Shown one piece after another: positions 11,394 to 23,900 of a DNA stretch of 64,000 nt. A program made the position numbers and the translations under genes. This stretch comes from Bostrychus sinensis (lineage: Eukaryota > Chordata > Actinopteri > Gobiiformes > Eleotridae). The notes below the pieces were generated by a model. The model saw nothing but the letters and a program-made list of their open reading frames with translations, was not told the origin of the DNA and did not search any database. Position 1 is the stretch's first letter; each line of letters begins with the position of its first letter. Location of the stretch: the NCBI GenBank assembly GCA_020698575.1, contig CM036244.1, positions 25,340,034 through 25,404,033 of the forward strand, given 5' to 3'.

Positions 11394-11761
11394 TAGGGGT
11401 GCACAATTAATCAAAATTTAAGTGAAATTGCAATTTGAACTGTTGCAATTAGCGATTATTTAAGTAATATAATGTCCTTGAAAGAGGACAAAATATCCCA
11501 TCCCCATGGGATTCTAATATGTATAAATCTTGCTACAGCTGTACTTTAGACCTCTACAGACATGATCTAAAAAGGATGTGAATCCTTTTATTAGTTCAAT
11601 ATTTTGGTCTTCTCTCAAGTGTCAATGCCCCCATCAAATGCTTCAAATGTAAACTGTGAACTGAACTTTGATTTTACAAAATATATTGCAAATCTAATTG
11701 CAACTCCAATATCTGTCAGAAAAATTGCAATTAGATATTTTTTCTAAATCTTTCAGCCCTA
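11394..11761 (+). mobile_element. hAT-like MITE
   Basis: Ends TAGGGGTGCACAATTAATC and CAGCCCTA, with internal ATTGCAATTAG motifs repeated in inverted positions. The 8-bp flanks are ACTAAGAC and GGTAAGAC (6 of 8 the same), compatible with a decayed 8-bp target duplication. No coding capacity. Confidence 0.55.
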
Positions 11762-13014
11762 GGTAAGACTATCTCATAGAATATGTAGACCATCATGTAA
11801 TGAAATGAGAATATATAATATATAAGTCATGTTATTTTTAGTTAGTATACCATAAACACACAGTTTTGAGTTTATGTATTTGTAGCTCTATAGCAAAATA
11901 TAATTTACTATTTTGATTCCTATAGCTTGAGAATGGCTCTTATATGAATGAGTTGTAAAATACGGATTCAAACACCTTTGCAGTGTCAGTGTTTTCTTGT
12001 TGTAATCGGAAGTCATAATGAACGAATCCATAGGAACGTGAAATGTGATATTTGCAGAGAGAGCACAGTTGGAAAAGCATTTAAAGGTACATTTACTGTG
12101 GTGTCCTAGAGAGAGAAGTGAGTCGGCTTATGTAAGATCAGTGTGAAAATCTCAGTTGCAGCAGGCTGTGAAACAGCATGTGGTGCTAAAAATCATTCTG
12201 AACTATTTTTTGCCCGTACCAGTGGCCTTTTAAAATGCTGTTTTAGTGATGTTGAAGGGGTGTGGTCGCATTCCACTGTTACCACTGACCACAAACTGGC
12301 GCCGGCTCATCCCAGAGCGAGTTCACTGCTCTGCCCACATGCTCCTCGGGTTCGGCATGCTGTAGTAGGCTCAAGGATCCAACAGAAACACACTCTTCTT
12401 CACTGACCAGCTGCCTACACTTGGGGAAGTCTTCTTCAGACAGTGAATGGCTTTGTCAATCTTTGACCTTCAGCCCGTGCTCACTGGACCTTGAGAATCA
12501 TCAGAGTGTTTGTTTGTTTGTAAAGAATTCGTGATGGTGTCATAAATCTGCCTGCAGTGCAGAGTCTCTAACACTGTCAAATCTATCTAAGCTGAAAGTA
12601 TACTGCAATATAAAGAAAAAAGTATCCCATATCATTGAATTGACTTTGGCATTGGTTTGGCAATAGTTTCAGTTACACTTGGAGTGCATAATCATTAAAG
12701 CAACAGATCTCTATCTACTGTTTATGGGCAAAATGCCTGCTATCATCTATTTACCTCTGACAAGGAGATTTTTTGCTGTTGTATATTTGTTAGTGTGTTT
12801 GCATGATAAATCAGATTTGGATTCTGATGAAGTTAAGGTCAGTAGTGGGCCAAAGGAGAAATTATTAAATATTGGTGAGAATCCAGAACACTGTCTGGAT
12901 CACAAAATTCTGTACCATCATGAGACGGGGCTACAGACATTAACTCCAGCCACAAGGTGTTGGTAAAGAAACTGATGATTAGTTTGATTTGATCCTTTAT
13001 CATTGTGACTTATA

Positions 13015-13130
13015 AAGCGTAGTGGCTCAATGGATAAAGCATTTACCCCTGTACTACAAAATCCATGGTTCGCATCCAGGTCTGGAAACTATATGTTTAC
13101 TAGTGGGACTTGTGTCTTGTCACACCCCGA
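13015..13130 (+). mobile_element. tRNA-derived SINE, family A
   Basis: GTGGCTCAATGGATAAAGCA resembles an A box and GGTTCGCATCC a B box, spaced as in tRNA genes. Related copies start near 28270 (plus) and 60830 (minus). Cloverleaf pairing is degraded, so it is not a tRNA gene. Confidence 0.55.
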
Positions 13131-13789
13131 AACAAGACAAGACACATAAACTGGGTTGACAAGATGAGATTTTTACATTACTAAAATATGTTTTTTACAC
13201 TAATGAAAAATTTTACTTAGTCACCTGAAAATCATAAAATACAAAACTATTGAAGTGCATTTTTAAAATCAATTTGTGATGAATGGTATTTACTTCTATT
13301 ATTTGAATAATATGCAAAAGGAGAACATACAATATATTCTGCCAAAGGTTTTGCCACAAACTCAACTGACTAACTTCTCCTTTGTAAAAAGTGCAAACAG
13401 AACCTGATCCTGAGATCACAAGGCCGATATTTACCTTTACAGGAATCTTGTGACTTTTAAACTTGCAAGATCTTGTCACATCCCTGTAGTGCCACTCTCC
13501 AAATTTTTCTTTTTAATAGTATACACTATCAGAAGTCCTGCTCTGGAGCTGAACGACCCAGGGCAAATCTAATGTTGACTTTTGTCTGTGATGTTAAAAG
13601 TAATTGCTGTTTTTTAAAGGGCAAGCAGCCTGTGATACTCAAAAATGCTAAACATAAGCTAAAGCTAAAAATCTGTTGAGGACTGGATGTCTCTTGCCCA
13701 CAAACCACAAGCTCAAACTTTTCTGCTCAGATCAAACTTTTCAGCATCATCAGCAAACAGTAGCCTAATCAGAAATCATCAGTGTTTTT

Positions 13790-13960
13790 GTGTGGACGCA
13801 GCCAGTGTCAGAGTGCATGTGGGGATCTGTTATTCTCCTCCTCCGAAATGGTCTGGAAAACATGCACAGGGAGAAAAACATGCCCACGAATCGAACTAGG
13901 GCTCGTTCTTCCTCTTTGTATTAGAGTGAACGAGGCAAAGGCAACCACTGCACTGTGTTA
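13790..13960 (-). mobile_element. tRNA-derived SINE fragment
   Basis: On the minus strand: GCAGTGGTTGCC (A box-like), AGTTCGATTCG (B box-like), then TGCATGTTTTCCAG, resembling the conserved body of fish SINEs. Confidence 0.45.
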
Positions 13961-14764
13961 CTTCCTCACTTTGTATGAAGATTTCTTTGTTTATTATCAT
14001 CTGAGGCAGAAGTTTAACATATTTTGTTCTGAGACTGGGAATAGACTGGAAGGCAGGCTCCATCACATGTAAGTAAAATGAGTTTATTTTTTTAGCATGT
14101 TTTATTTTATTTTTTTAGCATTATACCTCAAGTTGCAAATTTTAATGTAGGCATACTTGGACCATAATATTTTCAGCACTTGAAAACAGTGAAAAAGAAA
14201 CTACATTTCTGAGGCTTCTTGGCTGTAAGACATGCCATAACTTTTGATAAAATCAGCCCTAATTTATTGCATTTGTTTCATGTTGGTTTGGCATTTTATG
14301 TAATCTTAATACGGTGTCCGAAAGAAGTGTTTTGTGTTGTCATTGCAGTGCACCTGACAGTTGCCCAATGACGTAAGACAGGAAGTTTAGCAGCTTCTAC
14401 TTTGTAATGATGCATTTCCTCTCAAAGGCTCTCACACTTGTGCTTCATGTTCATATTGATGTACACTTGGTGTTTAGTCTTTTAATGTTTTTAGGAGGAA
14501 GAGCATTTAAGGTCGGAGAATAATCAGTGATGGTGGGGTTGGATTTCCCTTTTGCTCTGAAGCCATTAGTGGTTGTGGTAAAACTGCAATGCAACGAATG
14601 CAGATAAACATCTTCTACACTGATATAGTGTAGCTCAGTCAGATTTTAAACAAGTACTTAGTGGTGGAAAGTAACTAGCTGTACATTTTGGAAGTAAACA
14701 TACTTTCTGAGCCTTATATAAAACATGCATTCACCTTTTTCACAAAAAAATTAAGTAAGTGTGT

Positions 14765-14910
14765 TGCAGTATAGCTTAGTTGGTACAGCATGCGGCACAT
14801 AGAACTTTGACATCGCGCCTTGGTGTCATGGGTTTGAGTCCAGACTCCACGATTACAAGATGTTTCTTCCAGCTCGCTTCCCCATGAGTTTTTGTCAGCA
14901 CTGCTCTGTC
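14765..14910 (+). mobile_element. tRNA-derived SINE, second family
   Basis: TAGCTTAGTTGGTACAGCA (A box-like) and GGGTTTGAGTCCAGACTCC (B box-like) with the usual spacing. The tail is unidentified. Confidence 0.5.
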
Positions 14911-16359
14911 TAAAAAAGTTTTAAAAACCTTTGAAACACCTAAAATAATGTCTTCATAAAAATCCATTACCTGAACCAAAAACCTCAGCCAAAAGGTCAC
15001 TCATGCTAGTCCCAAGCCCATATAAATGCAGAGGGTTGTTTGTTTGGCTTCATTTGCTTCTACTCCAGTCATTTCATTTTGAAGTTGCAATGATTTTACT
15101 TGTTACAGATTTTGAGTACTTCTGTTGGTTTAGTATTTTTTGAGCAAAAAAAATATATATATATATATATATTTTTTCAATAATTTCTCAAAAATTATTA
15201 TTATTATTATTATTAAATTTCTGCTAACTTTCTGTTCTTTCTGTGTGATATATGAATCCTCTTGGGTCAGATTCTGTGTGTGGGGCTTTCATCCTGCGCC
15301 AAACTGATAAATAACCATTTCTAGTCCATTTCCTCTTGGTTCTTTCATTTATCTTCTTTCAGCAGTGCCCAGCAGAGTCTCCCTGACTTTGAGTTTTTGA
15401 GAATATAATTAAAGCCATTGACAGCCTAGTATTTAAGTGTATGGCGGGGGTATACTATACTTTACACTGGGCTTTTAATTTGCTATTTTTTGAGCACATT
15501 CTGTATTTAGCTTGTTACAAACCACAATGTATTTATGTTTGTTTTGTTAACTTCTGCCAGCTGTAGTGCAATAAAACTCAAATTTATCAGGCTTTTTTAC
15601 AGAAACCCAACCCTTCTCTTTACTATAGCTTTGTGCATTTGGCTTTCTAACTAGGCCAATGTAAAGTGGGACAGCCTCCGCTTGAGAGAAATTAGCCTCA
15701 AAACTCTGCCTAGGAACTTGAAGAGGTCATATGCACTGAGTTAAAAGTGAATATTTATTTTTCAGAAGTGTAAAGAAGGAAGACTAGGCGAATCCAGAGG
15801 TGTTAGATGATCCCAGGCCAGACAGGAGGTAGTCACAGGACGCTGCCTTCAGAGCTGCAAGTCCCATGACGGTCCAGCCGAGAGACACGAGCTCTGATAG
15901 AGGAGAGACACACCGTTCATACAGTGTCTTTATCAGATAAGTGTGTAAGCACAGGCATGTTGAGCAAATAACCTGCAGCTAAGGCTAATGGACTCAACCA
16001 ATTATCACCCTGTAGGGATCATTTGAGCAGCCCATGATCAGGACTGAACATTGTGAATGAGGATATTTTACTATTTAAAGCTTACCAAGAACTGTGATTC
16101 TCAAACTTCTTACATTAAGTTCCGCTCATTAAATCTTTCACTTTGCAAATACCACCCACTGTTTGTATTATAAAAGTACAGGGATAGAATTATAGATACA
16201 TGTATTGCTAATATACAATATATCTTATATACAGTACAGTACTTTAAATAGGACATTTGTCAGCTAGCAGTACCATATACAATGTAATTCAGCTGTCAAG
16301 TAACTGTTTGGCTGCTCCCCTTCTTATAAAGGGTAATCAGTAAATGAAAACAATTTACA

Positions 16360-16425
16360 TCCTTACATAACTTTTTGTATAATACCATTTTTCTACAAAA
16401 TGAAAAATAGCTGCAAGGAATCAGT
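16360..16425 (+). repeat. Fragment of the TTAA-flanked MITE family
   Basis: CTACAAAATGAAAAATAG followed by GAATCAGTGGA matches the middle of the element at 41657-42166, in the same orientation. Confidence 0.55.
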
Positions 16426-16429
16426 GGAG

Positions 16430-16430
16430 T

Positions 16431-16461
<31 letters not shown>

Positions 16462-16462
16462 G
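16430..16462. repeat. (GT)n followed by an 18-base G run
   Basis: Compound simple repeat. A G run of this length can stall polymerases and may also reflect assembly uncertainty. Confidence 0.9.
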
Positions 16463-17831
16463 TTGTTTGCGGTCACTTATTTTAATTTTGTAAATTGATT
16501 AAAAATACTGTATTATAATTGAATGCTTGTAAAGCTGATAATTTTTCCTCAGCTGCATAAAAATATAGCATAGAACTATTAATAGATACTGCTGCAGTTG
16601 TGTACTCTTAGAAAACATGAGTTTGACCAGTAAAATGCTTATTTATAATTTTTAATATCTAGTTCATGCTTTTAATATTGAATTATTTTCAGTTAAAGTT
16701 AGAAATGCTTACTGCTACTAAATTAACTAACTAATCAATTAGTAAGTCTGTGAACTACATGAAGGCCCACGAACACACCAAAGTAACAAACTAAATCTAT
16801 ATAACTTCGAAATCTTCCCAAACTGGGAACTTCTGAGGAGCACATTATGCAGCAATAGTGCCACCATCTGTTTATCATTAACTGTCCTTTTTACTTCTTT
16901 GCTAGATACATCTAGTACATTATACAACATAACCACTATTAGTATCAATACAGGTATGAAATTTTTCATAGGTACTACAGATGGATATTAGCTTTAAAGC
17001 CACAATCTTACCACAATGTGGTACAAGCATTTTTGCTCTTTTAAACATAAGGCACATTGTCCCTATATAAATACAAATACAAATGCATCAAGAATGTAAA
17101 ATGTTGTCCATTTCCAGGAGATGAGACGGTATCCCCATTATGAGCCCTGTGCCTGAGCCCCTCCAGATCATCTTACTCGCCCCCGATCAATGACCCTCTC
17201 TCCTCTGGGGCTGACCTTAGAGCTCTTTAGGAGCACACACTCCTGGTTAAGTGCCTTAAGGCTGCTGTGTCCAGATAAGCACCTTTCCATATGGATTCAG
17301 ATATGCAGTGTCTTCTGTCAACATCCTATTTGAGTTGGAAAATATTGTCTTTGTGGTATAGCTTTGTGTAGAAGCTTGCATACCTGATGTTACAAAAGTG
17401 TTGAGCTAGCGCCGAGAGCTGCCAGTTTAAATAAAAAGTATTTCAGTTTTCCCTCTTTTTTTACCTTAGTGAACTTTGGATGTCTTGGCCTGCATATTGA
17501 AATTTCCTATCTTGCAGTTTTGCCACATTCTTTGTCATTCACTGCACTCTCAATCCTGAAATTATGTAACAAAGTCAAATCTAAATAATTGGCAAAAAAT
17601 TTGAAAGCATTTATCATGTGTTTATGACGTTTTGGCAGCACTTCCTCAGCTTCCAGTGTGCAGTCAGTGATCCATAATGTACTGGCATCTGTGTTTTTCG
17701 ACTCTTGTCCAGCTCCAGGGGGCTGTTAAAGCACCTGAACAGTAATGCTCTGTTTTGAAGAATGGCTTTCTCATTAGTTGTTTTCTGTGTCCTCTGGTCC
17801 TCTCTCAGGCCCAGTCAGCTGACGCCCAGCC

Positions 17832-17978
17832 ATGTTGAAATCGGGCGCCACCAGGGTGGGGCTGCCCAAACAGGGGCTCCATGAGCGTACCAGGCCTGTC
17901 TCTGTGACTTCCCCCACCTCCATAGCCATGAAGACCCCTAAGTCCAACCTGCTGGCGCCTGACCAGCGCCTCAGCAAG
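17832..17978 (+). CDS. specc1: specc1 exon 2, first coding exon
   Basis: The exon begins at 17809 after TCTCTCAG, and 23 nt of leader precede the ATG. It encodes 49 residues, MLKSGATRVGLPKQG to LAPDQRLSK, ending phase 0 at AAG|GTGAGC. The N-terminal 30 residues diverge from mammals. The STS/LAPDQRLS part aligns with the mammalian segment just before LKRAS. Confidence 0.88.
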
Positions 17979-20900
17979 GTGAGCTACCAGTCATCATCTG
18001 ATTAGGAAAAAACCTCTTCATTTTTGTGTGTGAACTGTCCATATTTTGCCATCCATATTTGCTCCCTGTTGGTGTGTAAAATTTTCTAAAATTGGTGTAA
18101 AATTGTTGACCTTTTAAATGAATGGAAATGTCATATAATACCGCTGCACCTCCATAAATTGCCACTGACTGACATAATTTCATAAATATGAAAATATAGC
18201 ACAAAAAAGAAAAAAAATCCATTGAGACCACTTGAATTTGCTAAGAAAGACAGTGGGCCTGGCTGGACAGGCATTTTTTTTATGTATGTTGGGTTTAAAC
18301 CTGGCTATAATAAATCAAGTTAGTTGGCAAAAGAAAACTGTAACTAAAACCAGATTTTTTAAAAGCACTAATAAGCAAAAAAATGTGTTATAGGAATTAT
18401 AACAGGACTACAGCTTGTAGCGCCACTGTTTGCTGTTCTTCTGTTCATGGCAAGCAAATCTGTGTTATTTACACTTTTTAGTTTGGGTGGCTGGCTTGGC
18501 CATTTGTGGATTGTTTCAAGATTGTATTGGACTTAATTTGTTTCTAATGTAATTACAGTGCAACAGTATTTTTCATTATACTTTTTTACGAAAAAAAAAA
18601 CCTGACTTAAAACTGACTAAATAACATATTTTAAAACCTGTCTTTCTTTATTCCTCAATATGGTGTCGTTAGAAATGCTTACTGTTGACTGTATAGATTA
18701 AAATCCTTTATTGCGTTTAATAACAAGGACAAATAATAAACAAAAATGTCCATTAGCTGTTTATTCTGTTTTTATCACTTTACAACACACTTCACACATT
18801 TACAACACACACTGATGTTAAATGCTGTTAAGTAATTGATGTCCTTTTGTCTGCAAATTTGTCCACTTGAGTGACCATGATGTTTATCTTCATAATAAAG
18901 ATGATCAGTATCTAACATAAGGTCTACTCTATGTATGTGCTGCAGCTAAAGAGAGCCAACAGTGATGATGCCTTGACCAAGCCTGCTCTGGGGAGTGCTG
19001 CTGCTGGTTCTCGGATGAAGAAGACTGTGACCACTGGGGCTATCTCTGACCTGGCTGAAGCACGCCCTCGTGGCTTGTCTGGTAAGAAAGAGACCAGTCT
19101 TGTCAATGTCTGTGTAAACTTAAATGCATAAACAAACATGATAGATATAAACCAACACAGTAAATAATGACACTATTGCATATGCTTGAAAAAGAGACTT
19201 TTGATGTAAAGTCCAGGAGAGAAGATCACGCCCTCCTTCAGCTCCTATACCTAGTGGCACTGCTGTTATCAGCCACTAGAGGGCCTCAGTACATTACTGA
19301 GATTGGTTATTCCCATGCACCAGGCTGCCAATAAATGCTGCTTAAGTGCTAGTACTTAAAAATGCTCTATATTTATGCCTCTGTTGTGGTTTAGGCCGGG
19401 GTGGGTTGCAGGTGGTTTAACAATGAGATTCTTGGAGACTTCTTTGGTCTAAAACTGAAAGAAACAGTGGGCTCTTGCATTATCTTTGGATCAGTTTTTC
19501 TCAACAATTTTGAGACCTATTTTCTGAAATCCTTTTATTGTGAACTGCTTTGTAGACAATACAAACTATATATTTTTTCCACAATTAAAGTAGTAAAATA
19601 ATATAAAAGTTTCAAATTAGCTCAACTGTGGGTCCTGACCCACCATTTGGGAACCACTGTTTAGGACATTATGTTAATCATAATGCAGTAAAAATGCAGG
19701 TGAAGTGTCATTAAAAATACAACATACACATTTCCTTCCAAAATATATCTTTTACTTACTCAACCTCATCCTTATTACTACCTATTATGAGATCTTTGCT
19801 CCAACGAACGCATTGCTTAACACTTATTGTAAATGCAATTATATTTCAGGCATACAAGTCTTTTGTGACACACCTTACATGTTATGAGCCCTTTTCTATG
19901 CCATGCAGTGGTTTCAGATTTACTGTCACTTACAGTTGAATTGTGTGTTAAAATAAATGAGATGGAGTTCCTTTAATCCCTACTCATCCTTGAAAATATG
20001 AGTCCTTTGTGTTTATCCTCATGGACTAAACCTTTCTAATTATCACTGCTATTCAAATGTAATGACTATGTTAGGAGTAAACAAATCAACTCAAGGGCAA
20101 AACAAGAATTAAATGTAGGGCAAACATGGCGGCTGGTATTGACAGAGGTTTGTTTGCAATAATTAAAGCACACAGTTAAAAATCCTGAGTGATTGAGAAT
20201 AGTGTGTCTGCTCATGTTGGACCAATTCTTTCAGTGCAAAGATGTGTGCCCTGCTAAATCTCAACTTCAAAGGTTGGTTGAGCTCAAGCAAAGATAATTG
20301 AATTCTTCTTGACCAAAGATTTTGGACGAGTCGAGAAATAAAAGCCAAGTGAAGCTCTCAGCTCTTGAATACAATTAGACCATGATCAGCTTCATTGGAT
20401 TCAGGGCTAATTAAAGAAAGTTTGTTTTTCCAACCAAAGACACGAAAAGTCTGTGCATTCATTGGACAACAAAAATTCTTAACTTAGTACTTCAGGGCCT
20501 GGTGTGATTGCTCAGGCTGAGGTAGAAAAAACTTAATTTTACAGTGGTCTATTATATTAAACACAATATCCATTTAACAAAAAATTAAATGTATCACTGT
20601 AATGTTGTTACGGTAGTCCATCTGACATTTACACTGAATCATTGTCCTATCAAAGCTTTAAATGAGAATGTCCTGTGACCAAATACAGATGTTAAATAAA
20701 AATTCAAAATTCAAATTTCCTTAATGTAGTTCTCATGTAGCCTTGTTTTAATCCTGGTTTAGTCTTTTTTAACTTTTGCTTTTGATACAGTCTGACCAAT
20801 AAATTCAGGGACTGTATGTGCTTTAAATGAATTGAACGTACTTTGTCAAAATAGTATATCGCCAATATTAACATTATCACAGTAGTTATTGCATATTGCA

Positions 20901-23900
20901 TGTTTGTTTAATATTGTGCAGCTCTAGTTTTAAAGGCAAAAATAATAACTATTTGTTCAGGTGCCTGTTCATGGAGCGTGATGGCCAAATTAGTAGCCAG
21001 CCAGACTCATTCATTTTCCTAGTGTGCAGAAGTAGGTCTGTAATCTTTCTCGTCTTCCATCAAAATCTGTCCCATTCATGTAAGGGTTTATTTCTTAGCT
21101 GTATGTTTTTCAAATTAAGTTTATTCTGTTTTTTATTCGTATTGCTTTGTTCTTTCTGATTGACTTAATGTCTACCCACTGGTACTCAATGTTTGTCCAT
21201 ATCTTCTGTCCACTGAAAATCACATTCAAATCAACATGTACTATACTAATTATCTGTATAGAAAGTCCTTTTCAGCTGATCCCTTTTTTTTTAAGGGTTC
21301 GCCATAGCTAATCATTATTTTCAGTGCTATTTCAAGTGCTTTGGCGTAGTATTTTATGCCAGATCTTGCTGTGACAAACCACATGCATACTGCCAGAATG
21401 AGACTGCCTTTAATGGGAGTAAGGTTAGGCCTCTTCCTTCCCACACCAATGTCTATGCCTACTAGAGTGATGACTTTATGAGAGTTTTATTCCCATGCAG
21501 ACAATTTTTAGTCTCTTACCTGGAGCTGGGCTGTACACCTGTGCACAAATGTCAAATGAATACATAACTTAGACATGCCCTGTAATATCATGTTCATCTT
21601 TGTCAGTGAAAAATCATTTGTGACAGGTGACAGAGTGGTTTTAGTCAGCCGTGTATGCAGCCAATGGCAATCATCTTTAAGTCTCACACACCGAAGCTGC
21701 CACTTCTGGGACATCTGCACAGGAAATGCCATGATTTGAATTTAGATTGAGTTGGCGTTGAGCAGTATTTAGAAGCTTTTGATTAAGAAGCTTATAGTGA
21801 TGTGATTGCATTTAAATAGCCATTTTTTACATTTACATTTTTTGAAACAGATGTGAAACTGTCATTTACCCATCTGCACTTATTGACTCCTTTCTCACAA
21901 GCCATGGGAGGGTGTTGTGCAGCTAAGCCGTTGGTGCATGGAAGAATCCTCAGTGGGATGTGAAAAATACTCTAAAGTTTTATGTGTCAAAGACAAATGA
22001 TGCAGTCCAACTAATGGCATCACAGTGTCTCATATTGACCTCCACTTGTATCTCATTTGAGCTAATCACTGTTAATGAAATGAAGAATGAGGGCTGCAGT
22101 GCAATGCATCATGCATTTTTTATGTCTATGCCAAAACTAGGTCAGCAGTGGGTCTATGTAAGCAGGGGGGAAAAAAAAGAAAATCATGGCATGCTTCTCT
22201 GTTGAAGGATCACAAGGCAGCCTTAAAAATGCCAACAATCCTCAAAGGTCTTAAATTAGTATTGGTAATAATTGACATACATTTTGTAGAAATTAGGTAT
22301 TTGGAGAGAATCTAATTAAGGTTTATTGGAGAAAGAATTTGTACATAATTGCAACATAAAGCAAAATTACTCCCCTTTTCATGCAACAACATAACTAACC
22401 TCAAAACATGCACAATAGGCAAAAACCTCCAGCCAAATGCTCCTGACCAGGATCCTGGCTCAAGATCTGGAGAAGGGTCCCCGGGCGCTGCACCGCAGCA
22501 GCCCACTGCTCCTGACAGGTTGCCCCAGCGGCATTGAGGGATGGGTCAAATGCAGAGAATGAATTTCCCCTATGGGGATCAGTAAAGTATACCTTACCTT
22601 ATACCTTCTTGATTATAAATTTTAATAGTTTGGGTTTGACTATGTTACATATTTGTCTAAAATCTATTTGTAAATGTATTGGAAGGATCTAAAAAAAAAG
22701 TCACCCTGCAGGTCATGTGACTCGCCGTCTGACCCCTCCCCTCTAGACCCCTCAGAATGACCCACTAATGTGTCCAAACTGTTATTTTAGCTAATGGACT
22801 GGTGTGGCACTTTACCAGCCACTCCATGCTGTCAGAAAACGGGTTAAAACCTGCCCCATCCCGATGACTTATTTAACAAGCTCTCATCAATAATTCAGTA
22901 AAGCTTTCACTAAAAGAGGAGTCCCTGAGGAGCAAGGAGAAACATCGGGCAGAAAGGGTGCTCTATAAATATCATTGTTGGCAGAGGCTGAACAGGGCGC
23001 AAGTTTGTAAACACTGGCCACTTCATTGGCCAAGGGTTGGCTTTACCTCTGTCCACGCAATGTTGGCACAGGCTTCAGTACATTTAAATTAGAGTGGAGT
23101 CCTTCAGGGAGACTGTTTTATGCTTTTCTATACTGGACATTATGGAAATGAATTTACATGTTTCTCAAAAATTGCACAACTTTCTTTTCAAATACTTCAT
23201 GTGTGATGTGTTTTTATTTGTACTTGCATATTATTCCTTATATTGTTCAATATTGGAATACAAAGAGATATGATGTGGATAACTTGAGGTTTTAAATTTG
23301 TATTACCAGCATTATCTGCATTCATTTTGTTTTTTAATCCATGATTTGTAGATTTTTACAAGGACTGACCAGAAACCATTATCAGTAAAATGTACCACTG
23401 GTACAAATAGTTAGTGATTCTTTCCTTTCAGCTGACCCTTCTTTAGGACTCGCCCCTGCATAACACCTGCCTCCATCCATCTCCATCAATAGAGGTCACA
23501 TTGGTGATTTGCATATTCATTTGGCATAGGTTTACCCTCCAGTTACAAACTCAGATTTTACTCTGATCTTATTTAAAATCTATTTCAATATTTAATTTAA
23601 AACATTATTTAGGGACCACATAAGCTGAATGTTAAAAATGTATTCAACCTTCATCTGACCCATTTTAGTGGCTCGAGCCGTCAGTTGACAATAACTGCTC
23701 AAAATCAAAGTGATAAGTAAATTTAACTGTGGACTCTAATAAGTCAAGTAGTGGTAAAAACTTCTTTAAAACAAGCAAGCAAAAATAATAATCCACAAGC
23801 CATGTAAACTCAAAAATCTATGTGGCACTGAAACATGTGTATAATCTATAAACAATGGGCACATTTTAACATTTAAGATTTGTATAAATTGTACTCAGTT

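Larger units (their letters stand above)
4511..17808 (+). other. specc1: specc1 intron 1 (13.3 kb)
   Basis: No exon was recognised. It holds the 6852-6888 hairpin, two Tc1-family remnants (7695-8055 and about 10847-11300), an old SINE/LINE-type repeat near 9280-9500, a (TA)n tract at 10532-10584, a hAT-like MITE (11394-11761), tRNA-type SINEs near 13.0, 13.8 and 14.8 kb, a (GT)n/(G)n tract at 16430-16462 and a fragment of the TTAA-flanked MITE family near 16360. CpGs continue for about 200 bases past exon 1. Open frames in this stretch have no recognisable protein character. Confidence 0.6.

Noticed and set aside
13015..13090. tRNA gene
   Set aside because: A and B box-like motifs are present, but the cloverleaf stems do not pair and related copies occur elsewhere. 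It is a SINE.
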